Below are positions 11,371-44,011 of a DNA stretch of 64,000 nucleotides, in pieces. Numbering within the stretch: the stretch's first letter is position 1; every line of letters begins with the position of its first letter. The notes under the pieces were generated by a model. The model was given only the letters and a program-made list of their open reading frames with translations, had not been told where the DNA came from and did not search any database. This DNA is from Paragordius varius (Eukaryota > Nematomorpha). Made by a program: the position numbers and the translations under genes. Location of the stretch: positions 5,394,001 to 5,458,000 of the forward strand of contig OZ176050.1 in NCBI GenBank assembly GCA_964247055.1, given 5' to 3'.

Positions 11371-12193
11371 TATATTGAATAAAATAAATAATTGTTCAAA
11401 TTACTAAAAAACCGGTAAAAACTTCTGATTAACTTACATACTTAAGTTGGACTTCAAATTTTTTTTCGAAAAATGGATTTTTTTATAATAATTTATAAAT
11501 GCTAGAGCGAATCTTATGGTATTTTGAAGCATGGTAGAAGCGTATAAAACACTTCTTAACCTTATAAAAACATTTATCTATAATGTAAATATTTTTATCA
11601 CAACTCATGTTGTTTTTGGTTTTGGGCCTTCCGAGTGAGATAAGAAAAAGTCATTGTCGTTAAGGCAGCTACTATCAAATGGTATAATTCACGCACATTT
11701 TGCTAAATATTTTTTTTGGTTAAAACAAAAATATCAATACGCTATATTTAATCAAATCAATATTTTAGGTTTTAATTTTAGATGTGCGCGCCTAAAGTCT
11801 CAAATTTTTGATATTGCGCGGTAAAAACTTAAAATTATATACTAAATTTTTAACATAAGAAATTTGTTTAAAACTTAATTTGAGTAAAAATTTAATTTTT
11901 AACAAAATTTTGCAAAACATATTTTTTGGTATTGTGAAACAACAGGGAAAAGTATAACAACAGTTTAAATTAAATACTTTTTAATTCGATGATGCTTCCT
12001 TCGTTTTTTAATTAAAGCATTAGTTCCTAAAAAAATAAGTTGTATTATTTGTTTTTAACAAAAAATAGTTGCCTGCAAAGTATTACATAAATATATAAAT
12101 CTATCCTAAAATTTGGTGTTTTTGATTGAACATACTAAAACCTTTCGGTGTTTGTAGCCATATTGAAATAGATGGATTGGTAGTTTTTTGGAC
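11371..12193. other. Upstream region of the MRP gene
   Basis: AT-rich region between the mariner relic and the MRP start codon. It presumably holds the MRP promoter and 5' UTR. No clear TATA or initiator can be singled out in this composition. Part of 11470-11720 weakly resembles the foldback repeats at 51.5-55.9 kb. Confidence 0.4.
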
Positions 12194-32009
<19,816 letters not shown>

Positions 32010-32022
32010 TTTGCAAATTGTG

Positions 32023-32053
32023 AAGGCCATTCACTAGTTATATTATTGGCCTT
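32023..32053 (+). promoter_or_regulatory. Possible stem-loop in the MRP 3' UTR
   Basis: AAGGCCA and TGGCCTT form a perfect 7-bp stem around a 17-nt loop, 14 nt after the MRP stop codon, followed by a T run. It could affect 3' processing or mRNA stability, or be chance. Confidence 0.35.
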
Positions 32054-32593
32054 TTTTACATGAAATAATACTCATGAAATGAGCTAAAGAGTACCATTCA
32101 TTACGTAAAACGACAAAATTTATGTTCATATTTTCTTCATTATGCAAACGTCTCTTTCATTCCTTGGCATAATATATTAGCATGAATGCACCAAATAGCA
32201 AAGCAAAATTTTAATATATAATATATATAATTGTTGAATAATTTAGCTATTATATTTAGGAATGAAATGCTTATTTTTCATATGATGTGTAAATAACGAA
32301 TTTACAAATAAACAATATTTGAGATTTCTTCATAAATAAACACCATTATGACAATATTTTCATGAAATGAATATTCGTTGTAAATTTAAAAGCTTATTAT
32401 ATAAGTTTTGCTTTCTCACGCGTTCTATGACTAAATTTAGAATTGTTCAACGATATCTGATACGAAACTCATCGGAGGAGTAGGGTATATTTTAATATTA
32501 ATGGTATTTTAAAAATTTAAAGGAAAATAGCTTTTATTAGCTCATTTTTGCTGAATTTTTGATGAACATAGCCAAAAATCATATATATATATA

Positions 32594-33307
32594 GGGTTTC
32601 TATAAAATGTCAGCTCAAAAGATGACGTTTTTTTTAGACACATTTAAAAGACAAATTTTTTTTAAACTACATTAACATATTTTTTTAATTATTTACTAGC
32701 TAAACTCGCTATTAAAATCTTAACATTCATATTTTATTCAGAAAAAATTCTATATTAAAATAAAACTAAAAAATATTGTTTATTTTTTCATTTTTTTGTC
32801 ATCTGGTTTATGAGTGTATAAAAAATTTATACTGTTTCATTTTAAAATCTTACATGAGGGAGTTATAAAGTATAAAATTTATGGAAAATAGGATTTAAAA
32901 GTCGTGTAATATCAACCAAAAATTATAACAAGTTTGTTCTAACACAAATTAATATTTTTATGGGATATGTACGGATTTTTGGTTGATTTTCCACTTTTTG
33001 TAAATTTTATTTTGTATTAATTTATATAATTCATAGTTCTCTCTCATTTGATATTCCAAAATATGACCGTAAATATTTTATACCGTCATAAACCAGGTGA
33101 CAAAAAAATGAAAAAAATAAAAAACAATATTTATTAGTTTTATTTTGATGTAGAAGGTTTTTTTCTGAAAATATGAATGTTAAGATATTAATAGAGAGTT
33201 TAGTTAGTAAATAATAAAAAAATATTTTAATATAGTTTCATAAAAAAATTGTGATTTTTAAGTTTGTTCAAATAAAAACGCCATCTTTTGAGATTTTATT
33301 GAAACTC
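32594..33307. mobile_element. 714-bp foldback element flanked by TA
   Basis: Two long inverted arms (about 32594-32900 and 33010-33307) fold back on each other. The left arm starts GGGTTTCTATAAAATGTCAG and the right arm ends CATCTTTTGAGATTTTATTG followed by AAACTC. Shared inner blocks include TTTTTTTGTCA(T/C)CTGGTTTATGA and AACATTCATATTTT. TA stands at both outer ends, consistent with a TA target duplication. There is no coding capacity, so this is a MITE or foldback element of unnamed family. Confidence 0.8.
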
Positions 33308-33677
33308 TATTAATATGATTTTAGGCTATAAAATAATAAAAACCCATAATATCTCAACTTTTATCATTATTTTTTGAATTATCCTTAATTTTCTCTTAAT
33401 ATTTCAAAAACTAGGTCGTAAACAAATAAAACTTTTTACGGCAAATGAATACGCTGGTCATAAGCTATCTAATGAAAAAAAATTGTTAAAATTTTTTTTG
33501 CACATAGTGTAATATTCACAGCTCCATAATATTCATATTTTTAAAGCCCATGATAAAAATGGGTTGTCCCAAAATTTACCATTTTCTAATTAATCGATTT
33601 CCAGTCAATCGAAACGATTTCTGAAATCTAAATCTTTAACAAAAAACATCAATGATAAATATCATAACAAGATACAG

Positions 33678-34716
33678 CAGTGGTACTCACCAAAAGAATT
33701 TGACGGGCCAAATAAAATATTTTTTTTCGAGGGCCATGAACCTTATAATGGCAATCCATAGCTATTTGACACATATGCACATATTTATACTCTAAACCAG
33801 CATGAACTTTTTGCGGATCGCATGTAAATCCAGCTAAAAACTCGTTTTGCACCATTTATAAAAAATTATGATATTTTGATAACAACATTTATTTTGATAT
33901 TAACCAATTGACAAATTTTGTTTCGCCTCATGACAGGGCAATCTTAATACGTCGTCCATATAATCATTGGTTAAGCGATTTCTGTATGTATTCTTGACAT
34001 ACTTCATTTTTGAATATACCGTCTCGAACGTGTAAGTTGAGGGAAAAAGTTGGGATAACTTGAGCACATTTTTTTATATTTTCATATTTATTTGGCACAT
34101 CTTGCCAAAACTCTACATATCTTTCTTCTCTACGATTTTCCTTAAATATAGCCTCCAACATTTTTAAAATCTATGAATTTTTCAATGATATGCACCTGAT
34201 CAAACCAAATGCTCAAGTTGCCTAATATTGGATATATCAATATGCCATGGATTTTCAATGAGTTTTAAGCAATTTTTAATATTTATTAATTCTTGAAATC
34301 TGAATTTCATCTCATTCGTTGATTATGTTAGTGCTAAATCTCACGAAGAGCGCACATTTAGGTTTTGAACTAATATCAGTGCTAGAATCAATAGCAATAC
34401 TAAAATATTTGCAGTTTTTCAGAGCCAATAATGTATTGTTAAAAATATATTTAGACATATCTTCAATGCTTCGAGCACATGTTGAATCAGAAAGTTGAAT
34501 TTAATTTTGCCTCATAATTTAATCTTTATCATGGAATTTATTAAATAAAAAAGCCCAATCATTAATAGACATTCTTTAATTAGTTGGGAATCAGTAAACT
34601 GTTATATATTTTTTTTCATAGCAAATTTCATGCGAAGCTAATGTCACAGCTTTTTCCTGGGAGAAAGCTCTGGACATAACAAATTTTTCTTTCTGGTATA
34701 ATTCCTTAATCTATAT
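33678..34716 (-). mobile_element. Truncated hAT transposon, copy 1
   Basis: The end CAGTGGTACTCACC at 33678 and the following sequence are closely similar to the complete element at 39825-41890. The minus strand codes for transposase pieces: FSIAIDSSTDIS...ALFVRFS (hAT catalytic core, about 34340-34440), RYVEFWQDVPNKYENIKKCA, and a hAT C-terminal dimerisation motif LTNDYMDDVLRLPC (about 33930-33975). Similarity stops near 34716 and no second terminal repeat is found, so this copy is truncated. Internal stops and frameshifts show it is inactive. Confidence 0.82.
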
Positions 34717-35029
34717 ATTTATAAAAATGGAAAACGCTGGCCTTGTGATCTGTTTCCGGAAAACCGGTAAAACCATTTAAATTTAAATGTCGAAAAAATA
34801 TAATCATTAATTAATGCCCCGACAATAGCCGAATTAGGTGTAAAAACGGGTTTTTTGAAAACATAAGTCCACAAAAACCGTGTCCTTTAGACAATTTTCC
34901 CGAAAACATGCTGAACCATTTGATTTCAAATATGATTTTTTTTAGTTATTTTCGATGCCAGTTTTTTTCAAAAAAATTAAGTTCACAAAAATAATTTTTT
35001 GAATCTATTTCACCCAAGGTATGAGACCG

Positions 35030-36830
35030 TAAAAATTCAATGAAGATTCCAGGTAATCCTGTTAAAAGGTAAATTTTAGTCGTGCGGTTTTTTATATTGG
35101 CTGCTGGTTAAGGAGATACCCGCTAAAAACTGCCCCGTCATATCGAAATAGCGTGGCTTTGGGCTAAATTTCAGAAAACTATCAGGGCATATAAGTTCAA
35201 CATCTGCTTAAAATATTACCCACAAGGCAAAAATTTAGGCCATAGGGTTTTTTAAATAGCCGTTAATTAGGCTCTTCACGCCCTGAAAAATGCGCCACCA
35301 TAAAAGGATTTTTTAATTTTAAGGCAATATTTCCAAAAACTAATGAGAGAATATGTAATCAATCGTGATTCCAGGTATTCTCCGTAAAAAGGCAACAATT
35401 TTAATCAAGCTCTTTTTATCAGCCTCTGGGTAGGAAGCTACCCGTCTAAAACTACGCCACCATATCGAAATTGCGTTGTTTTGGAGTTAATTTTTAGAAA
35501 ACTTATCAGTTTAATAACTGAAACATTACTCGTAAAAAAGGCAAAAAATTAAAGTCGAGCAGTTTTAATATTAGTCATTAATCAGGCCCTTTACGCCATA
35601 AAAATGCGCTATCATTGAACTATTATTTAGTTTTATAGCCATTCTTCCCAAAACTATTAAGGAGATTTGGAATGAAGGATGATTTTGGGTATTCCCCTAT
35701 CAAGGCAAAAACTGTTATCAAACGTCTTTTTATATTGGCCTCTGGGTAGGGGGTTACCCGCCTACAACTGCGCCACCATATCGAAATTGCGTTGTTTAGA
35801 AAATAATTTTCAGAAAACATATCAGGACACATAAGTTTCATAAAGGCTTGAAACCCAAAGGCAAAAATTTTAGCCGTTAATTAGGGCCTTTACGTCCTAA
35901 AAAATGCGCTATCATTAAATTATCATTTAGTTTTGCAGCCATATTTCCAAAAACTATTAAGAACATATGGAATGAACGATGATTCCGGGTATCCCCCTAT
36001 AAAGGCAAAATTTTTTATCGAACGTCTTTTTTATATTGGACTCTAGGTAGGGGGCTACCCGCGTAAAACTGCGTCACCATATCATGGCTCTGAAGCCAAA
36101 TTTCAGAAATCTTAGGAGACTTTATGAGTTCAATAAGTGCCTAAAATAATAACCTTTTACAAAGCAAATATTTTAGTATAGGGTTTCAAGTCGCTAAGTC
36201 AAGATTTACGCCCTGAAAAATGCGCCGCCATAGAACAATTTATTGGTTATGAATATTTCCAAGAACTTATAGAAGCTTAGGGAAACCAGAATAATTCCAG
36301 ATATTTCCCATATAAGGGCAAAAATTTTGCCCAACGCTTTTTTACACCTGACCCTGGGTAGGGAGCTACCCGCCAAAAACTGCGCCACTATTTAGAAATT
36401 GCGTTGTTTTGGAGCTAATTTACAGAAAATTAATGAAGCCATATGAGCTCATTTAAAGCTTGAAACATTACCCGTAACTAGGTAAAAATTAAGGCGCGTT
36501 TTTTATTAGCCATTTATTTAAGGTCTTTATACCCTAAAAATAAACCATGAGACGATGGTATCAAAGATGATTACATATATTTGCTCTATAAAGGCAAAGA
36601 ATTTAACTCAGCGCTTTTTCTAAAACTGAGACGCCATGCAAAAATTACGTGGTTTTGGAGCTAATTTTCAAAAAACTTAAGAAGCCATACAAGTTCAATA
36701 AAGGCTTTAAATAAAACCCATAAAAAGGTACAAATTATAGTATAGCGGGTTTTTCTGCTAACCGTCAATTTGGGGCCTTCACACCAGTAAACAATATATT
36801 AGTATGAGCACAGTTTTGAAATTGCTATGA
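35030..36830. repeat. Satellite-like tandem array, ~310-bp unit
   Basis: At least six diverged head-to-tail units. The core (C)CATATCGAAATTGCG or a variant recurs near 35139, 35461, 35777, 36079, 36388 and 36636, so spacing is about 322, 316, 302, 309 and 248 bp. Each unit also has a second, related half with TGAAAAATGCGCCACCAT, and both halves share GGTA.. CCGTAAAAAGGCAA and TTTTAT..GCC motifs. The ~310-bp unit thus appears to be a dimer of ~155-bp subunits. No coding content. Confidence 0.8.
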
Positions 36831-36844
36831 AGCACCGTTTACAA

Positions 36845-39686
36845 CAGGGGTGTCCAACACAAATGGCTTGAAGAGCCACCTTTTCAACCTTAAAATTCCA
36901 AACTTTTTATTTATATGTATCAAGACATTGGTAACAAATAAATTTATTATATTAACACATAGATGTGCTAATATTCATATCAAAAAGAAAATAAACAGTA
37001 TACATGTAATAATGCTTTGCTAATTAATTTATCAGTGCGTAAAAAAAGATAAAAATACATGATATGGGACACTTATTGCAATTCGATAGTATTACTAGTG
37101 TAGACTGTGGCGAATTCAATCGCCAAAATGTAACCTTATTTATTCAGACAGCGAGTTTATCATGAGGTGCGTACATGAAATTATAAAATGTGTTTTAAGT
37201 ATTTCGCTCGATACAAGATCACGATGAATCAAGCAATGGATTTGACTTAAAAGAAAGTAAACAAAAGCTCATATATTAGCATTGATAGTCTCTACAAAAG
37301 AAATGTTACCATTTTAAAGGGAGATGATAATCATGCAATTAAAATGTATTGAGTTAAATATGGGCGTGTCTTGTTTGATAACGATTTGTGCCCATCCACG
37401 ATGGGAAAAAACAAGGGTAAGATGGGAACCGATGCCATAAATATGATCAAATATATATAATGCATTGACACCGTAAAAATCTCTGTGCACATGATTGTTA
37501 TCGAGGAAAATGTCTATAAAGTTTTTTTATAAAAATAAAAGAAATAAATATTTTTCATTGCATAATTAATTTTTTATGGGATATTTGTTTTGTAATTTTT
37601 TTCTTAATTTATTCATATCTATATCAATATTTGATACAGCACATCTCAATCATTCTCCAAGTTTTTATCAGTTAATAAAGAACGTGACAGAGATTTTATG
37701 TATTTGATTTTAAAAAATCACAAAGATAAGTGGACCCTAAAGCACAAATTAACCTTTGTGCAAAAATTCTTAAATTAGGAAATTTATTAAACATTCATTA
37801 TTGGATTGCAAATCTAGTAATTCCATTTGATTAATAGGAGCGTTAATAGCTACAACGTAGAATGGACAACAAAATAAAATTAAATATTTTTTCATATCCC
37901 CGTATCGATTATTAAAAGCTTTTGATAATATGTTAATTTGATCTGCCTATTTTGAAAAATCGTTACTTTTACCGGCTTTAAATCTATTTAATTCTGGAAA
38001 ATGATCAGCATTATTTTTTTAATGGCATTCAAATAACGTCAATTTTTTACAAAACGCTTTAATATGGTTATTCGCATCAACAATTATATTATCTTGCTTT
38101 TGCAAGGATTCATTTAATTAATTAGTTTTTCCGTAATAACTACGGAAAAGCATAAATTTGACAACCAATCTTCATTGGTTAATTCCTCTACCAAATAATT
38201 ATTCCGCAATAGAAAAATATTTATTTCTTTTAATAAATAATAAAACCTTTTTAGACATTTCCCTCGTCTACACCTTACATTTGAAAAAATATAAGATCTC
38301 CATATTCTGAAAGAATTTCTTTTAATAACTCCTTAAACTGCCTATGCTTGAGATTTTATAAAATTAACTACTTTAATAACAACGGTCATAACGTCAGAGC
38401 ATGTGCGCAGGATTTTCACGGTGAATTATGCAATGCAATATATATATATATATATATATATATGGTCAATATTAATACCATCGGATTCCATCTTATTTAA
38501 CAATAATTTCATGGTTCCCTTGTTTTTTCTCATCATAGCTGGGGGACCATCTGTTGTCAAACAAGATAGCGCCCTCATATTTAATTTATTGTCCTCAATA
38601 CATTATAAAATTGCATGAAACATATCATCTCCCTTAGTTGTATTTTTCGTCGGAAGTAAGCCAAACATATCTTATGTTATATTAAAAAAATCATTTATCC
38701 CTCTAATAAAGACTGTCAATTGTGATATGTTGCTTATATCTGTGCTTTCATCAAATGACAAGGAAAACGCCACAAAATTATGAATTCTTTCTTTTAGGGA
38801 AAGTTGAATTTCTTCTGGATGTCTGTAATTCGTCGACACATAGTATTGCGCGAAAGACTTATACTGGATATTATTTTAACTTTATTAGGCAAAACACATT
38901 TTATAATTTCCAGTACGCATTCCTTTACAAACTCACCATCAGAATAAGGCTTCATTTTTTGGCGAGTAAATTGGCCAAAACATAATTTGCCTTTACTATC
39001 GGATAAGGTTGCGTGAATGAAATTGTTGGTTGGAGATTATTAATATTTTTTAAAGATTCTAATTTTATTATTTTCATTTCTGTATAAAACCCAAATGCAT
39101 ATTATTGGCATGTCTTTTTAAATTATATTCCGAAACCCGTTTGTCTTAAATTTGCAAACAAGGCACTCCGCTTTGTTGAAAAATTGAGTAAGCCCATATT
39201 TTAACTCCCAGTCGGGATTATATTTTGTAGTTACTTTTTTAGATTTATGCATATTAAAAGCTAAATAAATTATTTTAAATACCTTTTTTTGCAAATAAGT
39301 TAATGTTTCAATGGACCCAAATTATAATTCCCAGAATTGGTATGAAAGCTAAATAAATTATTTTAAATACCTATTTTTTGCAAGTAATTTAAAGATTTAA
39401 TTTAATGTGAAAGTTATCATCTTGAAGTTGGAAATAACATGCAGGAAGAAATGTGTTTTATAAATGATTAAATGAATGCGATAGATATTTAAAATTAAGA
39501 ATTTTTTTAAAAGTTTCTAAAAATTTAAATGTCAAAATAAAAATGCATAATTTACATATAAAAAAAATTTAAAAAAAATTGGAAATTATTTTTCTTTTAA
39601 ATTTTTTTTTTTAAAATTTTCAAAGAGCCATTCAAAATTTTCAATTAGCCACTAGTGGCTCGCGAGTACCCTGTTGAACACCCCTG
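36845..39686 (-). mobile_element. hAT transposon with degenerate transposase
   Basis: Terminal inverted repeats CAGGGGTGTCCAACA and TGTTGAACACCCCTG are nearly perfect. Flanking octamers GTTTACAA and TTTTAGAA match at 6 of 8 positions, fitting an aged 8-bp target duplication. The minus strand codes for a hAT transposase with an N-terminal region of the form YGLTQFFNKAECLVCKFKTNGF (a C-x2-C BED-type finger, about 39150-39220) followed by KRHANNMH. The core has FDESTDISNISQLTVFIRGI (about 38690-38750) and LTTDGPPAMMRKNKG (about 38525-38570). Several stops and frameshifts show it is inactive. Length 2842 bp. Confidence 0.88.
38439..38464. repeat. (TA)n microsatellite inside the hAT element
   Basis: A short TA dinucleotide run within the hAT transposase relic. 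Confidence 0.85.
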
Positions 39687-39824
39687 TTTTAGAAGAATAC
39701 CAAACTTTTATTCATAGAACCGTGTATCCTTATTATTTTCTATAAAAATATTTTAACGATATTTAAAATAATATCTAAGTTTTGTGTATTATTGATTCTA
39801 ATATTAGTTTAAAACAGTGGTACT

Positions 39825-41890
39825 CACGAATAAAATTTGACGGGCCAAATATAATATATATTTTTTTCGAGGGCCAGAATCTCATAATGGCAAATATTCC
39901 ATAGCTATACACATATGCACATATTTATACTCTAAATCAGCACAATGAATTTTTCGCGGATCGCATGTAAATCCAACTAAAACTCGTTTTGCACCATTTA
40001 GTTTAAAAAATTAATTTTGATAACAACATTTATTTTGATATTAACCAATAATTTTTGACAAATTTGGTTTCACCTCATGACAAACCAATCTTAATAAGTG
40101 TCCAAATGATTATCGGTTAAGCGATTTCTGTATCTATTCTTAGATACCTTATTTTTGAATAGGCTGTCCACGGGTAACTTGAGAAAAAACAGTTAGGATA
40201 ACTTGAGCACATTTTTTTATATTCTAATATTGGCACATCTTGCCAAAACTCTACATATCTTTCTTCTCTACGATTCTTCCGTGTAGCCTCCAAATTGGAA
40301 TTATTTTTAAAATCTACTTCAATGATATGCGCCTGATCGAAACCGAGATGCTCAAGTTGCTTAATATTGGATATATCCATACCATGGATTTTCCACGAGT
40401 TTTAAGTAATTTTTAATATTTCTTTCTTCAAATCTGAATTTCATTTCATTAGATAAAAATGCTAAATGATTGTCTATTTTAAATGTTGGAAAATATAGGA
40501 GTTTTTTATTTATAAATTCTTGTTTATATATTATTAATTTTTCTTGAAAAGCATATATTTGATTACCAAATTGGGTGTTATTATTTTGCTCCCTTGAAAA
40601 CTTGTATTAAGACTAAGTCTATAAGTAAATGTCGCAAAGGTAGGCAATAAAACCCATCATTGGTCACTATTAATTTCCTCGTCAAACTTTCTGTTATCTT
40701 TGATAAATAATACAATCTCAAGTCTTTAAACAAAAAATCTATTTAATACTTTGCTAAGGCTTAGCCATCTCACAGCGGTGTACAAAAGAATATCATCAAA
40801 CTCATTGTGAATATATTTCAGAAGGTTTAGAATTTACGGCTGTTAAATTCTCTCGTATATGGTTAACTATATCCACAACCGTTTTAATTACTGAATTGAG
40901 TGATTCATCTTTTATACGCGAAACTAAGTTTTGCTGTTGAGCAAATATTTTTCAAATTATATTTGTTTTCAACCTTCGTTTTAGAGAGACCATCTTGCAG
41001 ATCGAAACCAATTTTTTTCATAGATATACCATTATTATCGAAAAAAGTGCTGCCACTTTCTTTTATTAGTTGGGAATCAGTAAACGGTTTCATATTTTTT
41101 CCTAAAATATAACAAATTTCATACGAAGCTAATGTTACAGCTTTTTCTGGGAGAAAGGTATAAAAATAATAAATTTTATTTCTGGTATAATTCCTTAATT
41201 TTTTATTTTTTTCGTTTCTTTTTCATGATGGTAATTTATGAAAATGATGGGTTGTAAAATGTCTTTCAATATTGTATTTTTTTATAATTACGATGTCCTT
41301 GCATATAAGGCAGTCAACATTTTTAAAAACGACAAAGAATTTTTCTTCCCAATCCTTTTTAAAGAGGGATTTTCGGATAATTTACGTTTTTTAGCATTAG
41401 ATGTCATCCTTTGAATTTATATTTAAATATTATGTAAATTTTTGCAAAAAATAGGAATATGATTTGAATTATGCCATAAAAAATAGATAAAAATTTAATG
41501 ATGTTGATTTGAAAAATATTTTATGGGCGTTATAAAAAATGATGCAGGATAGCAATAAAAAAATATGTATATGCAAGTTTGGGTGAAAAGCTTGCTTAAA
41601 TACAAAAAAGGAATCCAATAAAAATTTCAAAATAGAAAAAAATAGAATATAGAAACAGAGACAACGTGTGCCAAAATTTTGAAATCATTTTATGTAGGGA
41701 AATTTTTCTACCAAATTGGTTAAAAAATAGAAATTACGAAATAGATCTAAAGAAAATAATTTAATATTAGAATGAGCGAAAATTCGTTTATGTGTATTTT
41801 AGAAACTCATCAATAAAAAAAATAATTTAAGTATCAATATGCAAAGGGCCATTTTAAAGCACCCTTAGGGCCGCGGTTTGATTATCACTG
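39825..41890 (-). mobile_element. hAT transposon, copy 2, with exact 8-bp target duplication
   Basis: Ends CAGTGGTACTCAC and GATTATCACTG are imperfect inverted repeats. GTTTAAAA flanks the element on both sides (39817-39824 and 41891-41898), a perfect hAT-type 8-bp duplication. The minus strand contains the transposase N-terminal BED finger DWEEKFFVVFKNVDCLICKD followed by YNIERHFTTHH (about 41270-41370). Towards the low-coordinate end it has RREERYVEFWQDVP and a C-terminal dimerisation region. Frames are broken and the catalytic centre kept by copy 1 appears to be missing, so this 2066-bp copy is internally deleted. Confidence 0.9.
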
Positions 41891-41898
41891 GTTTAAAA

Positions 41899-44002
41899 CA
41901 TTGATAAGTTTATAATATTGTAAAATTTTACTATAAATATATTTTGAATGAAAAATTATTAAAAAAAGATATTAGGTTAAATATAGAAAAATAGATAATT
42001 ACAAAAAATAACGGTGTATGCAAACTGCAAAAAATGTAAATAACATTCAGCGAAGGACAACTTTAAATTTTCAGACACTATTGAAGTGCATATTGTATAT
42101 ATTGATTATAGGTGAAATTAAAGCAAAGAAAACAATAATTAATATAAATAAATTGCAATTTATGGGCAAATTAAAATGTTTGCAATTAATTTACCATCAA
42201 ATATTAATGATAAAAAAAATTATAATTCAACGCTAAAATTTAATTTTTAAAAAATATTTGCTTGAAAAATGGTATAAATTAGGGAATTTAAACAATTAAA
42301 TTCAACATGTTTAGAATTAATATCCTTTTAATTGCGCTATGATAAAATATTATCTGTGCATATCTTGTTTTAAAATTTACCATCAAAGATACTACAGTTT
42401 TTTATTGAGAAAATGTTTCGTGTGATTGGGGCGTTTCGTTAATAAATTTTTTCGATTGATTAGGAAATGAATTCGATTGACTGGGATGTTTTGATTAATG
42501 AGGAAATGTTTTGACTGGGTAATGGTATAAAACCCAATAGGTGATTGTACAAAAAAATCATTTAATATTAAATTATGAAATCGAAATAAATTATTTATTA
42601 TAGAGCATATTTTTTCAATTAAATTTTACAAAATTGTATTAAAGCGTATTTCAAGGATACAGGAAATAATATAAAAATTTTCAATCTTAGATAGATTTTA
42701 AATGTAAGTAAAAAGGTTAGAGTAGATGGCAAAATATAAAAATAGATAATCCTTGTCTCAAATTTTTAGCCGGCCTATTTTGTGGAATCGCAAAAACTTT
42801 ATGAAAGCTTAAGATAAATATCTTAAATTAGTTTATTTTAATAGCCCATTACTTTTTAGGTTTTATATCCCAGATGGATTTGTTATTTGAATATCTCAAA
42901 AAGGTATCAAGCCGAATTTAAAAATTGCTTCAGCCTTTTCATAAAAATTTTAAAATATGTAAAATTGTTGAAAAATCCTCATCTCAAACTTTTTCGCCGC
43001 CTTTTTTTCTATAAATTTTAAATCGCTATTGCAACTGCCAAATAAATGTATATTATGGTTAGAAAATGTAAATAATTAACTTTAAAAAGCTCTTTCGTAC
43101 TATATTTTAGCAGCAAAAACCTATTATATTTTCATTTTAACATCAGCTGTTTGTTTCAATCGTGTTTTTAGGCTGTACCGATTTTCGACTCTGAGGATCA
43201 CAATGTAGAAAGTATAAGCTATTTTATTTAATACATTAGAAAAATGCCTTTAACTAAAATAACTTTAACTGTACTTTATTTACAAAACTGAGCTGTGATA
43301 TAAAACTACCCCAAAACGTAAACCAAAAAAATAAAAACGATAATGCAGTGTTAAATGCTTTTAATTACTTTTGACAGATAATTAATAATTATTGTTTTTT
43401 AACCAGCTGTTTTTTAACATTGGAATGCTATTTTAAAAACAAGAGCGTCCAAAAAACGGCCCTCCAAGTTTTGTTCTGTGGCATGCGTTTTCAAAAGTTA
43501 CAAAACATAATCAATATAATCTGTTATTAGAGTTATAAACAAGGTTTCTTTACTTAGATAACACTTCAAAACTACACACATTAATGTCATTTTATCTTTG
43601 TTAATCATATCGTTAAAAAATCATTTTTTACGGTAAAAAACTTGTGTAACAAGTTTAGATGTGTTATTTAATTAAAGTAAACCAAGATATTCGTAGGTTC
43701 CATTTATTATAGAAAAGATCTCTCGAATATTTCGTTTGGATAGTAAAAGGTGTGTTTTTGAAGCCAAAGACACCTTTTTGTAAAACTAATCGTTTTGGAT
43801 AGTTTAAAAAATTTTATGCAGGTAACTAAAAATTATAATTACTGCAATCAAAAGTATTATATATTTAAATGATATGCTATATTAATGTACACATTATGAT
43901 GTCTTGAACCTCTTTTTTAATGTTGGGTGATTTGAAAGACACGAACCAGATAACTTTATTTATTTTTTTTGGAAAACATACAATAAAAAAGAGTAAATAA
44001 AA
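41899..44002. other. Intergenic with fragments of the 49-57 kb repeat family
   Basis: No gene supported. Between about 42850 and 43090 the sequence CTCAAACTTTTTCGCCGCC, then TTTTTTTCTATAAATTTTAAATCGC and AAATGTATATTATGG, recurs near 49945-50040 and 56250-56350. AAAACTACCCCAAA near 43305 recurs near 57060. These are copies of an unclassified dispersed repeat. Confidence 0.55.
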
Positions 44003-44008
44003 TTTATT
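44003..44008 (-). promoter_or_regulatory. AATAAA polyadenylation signal of RPS12
   Basis: On the minus strand AATAAA starts 4 nt after the RPS12 stop codon. Confidence 0.6.
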
Positions 44009-44011
44009 TCA

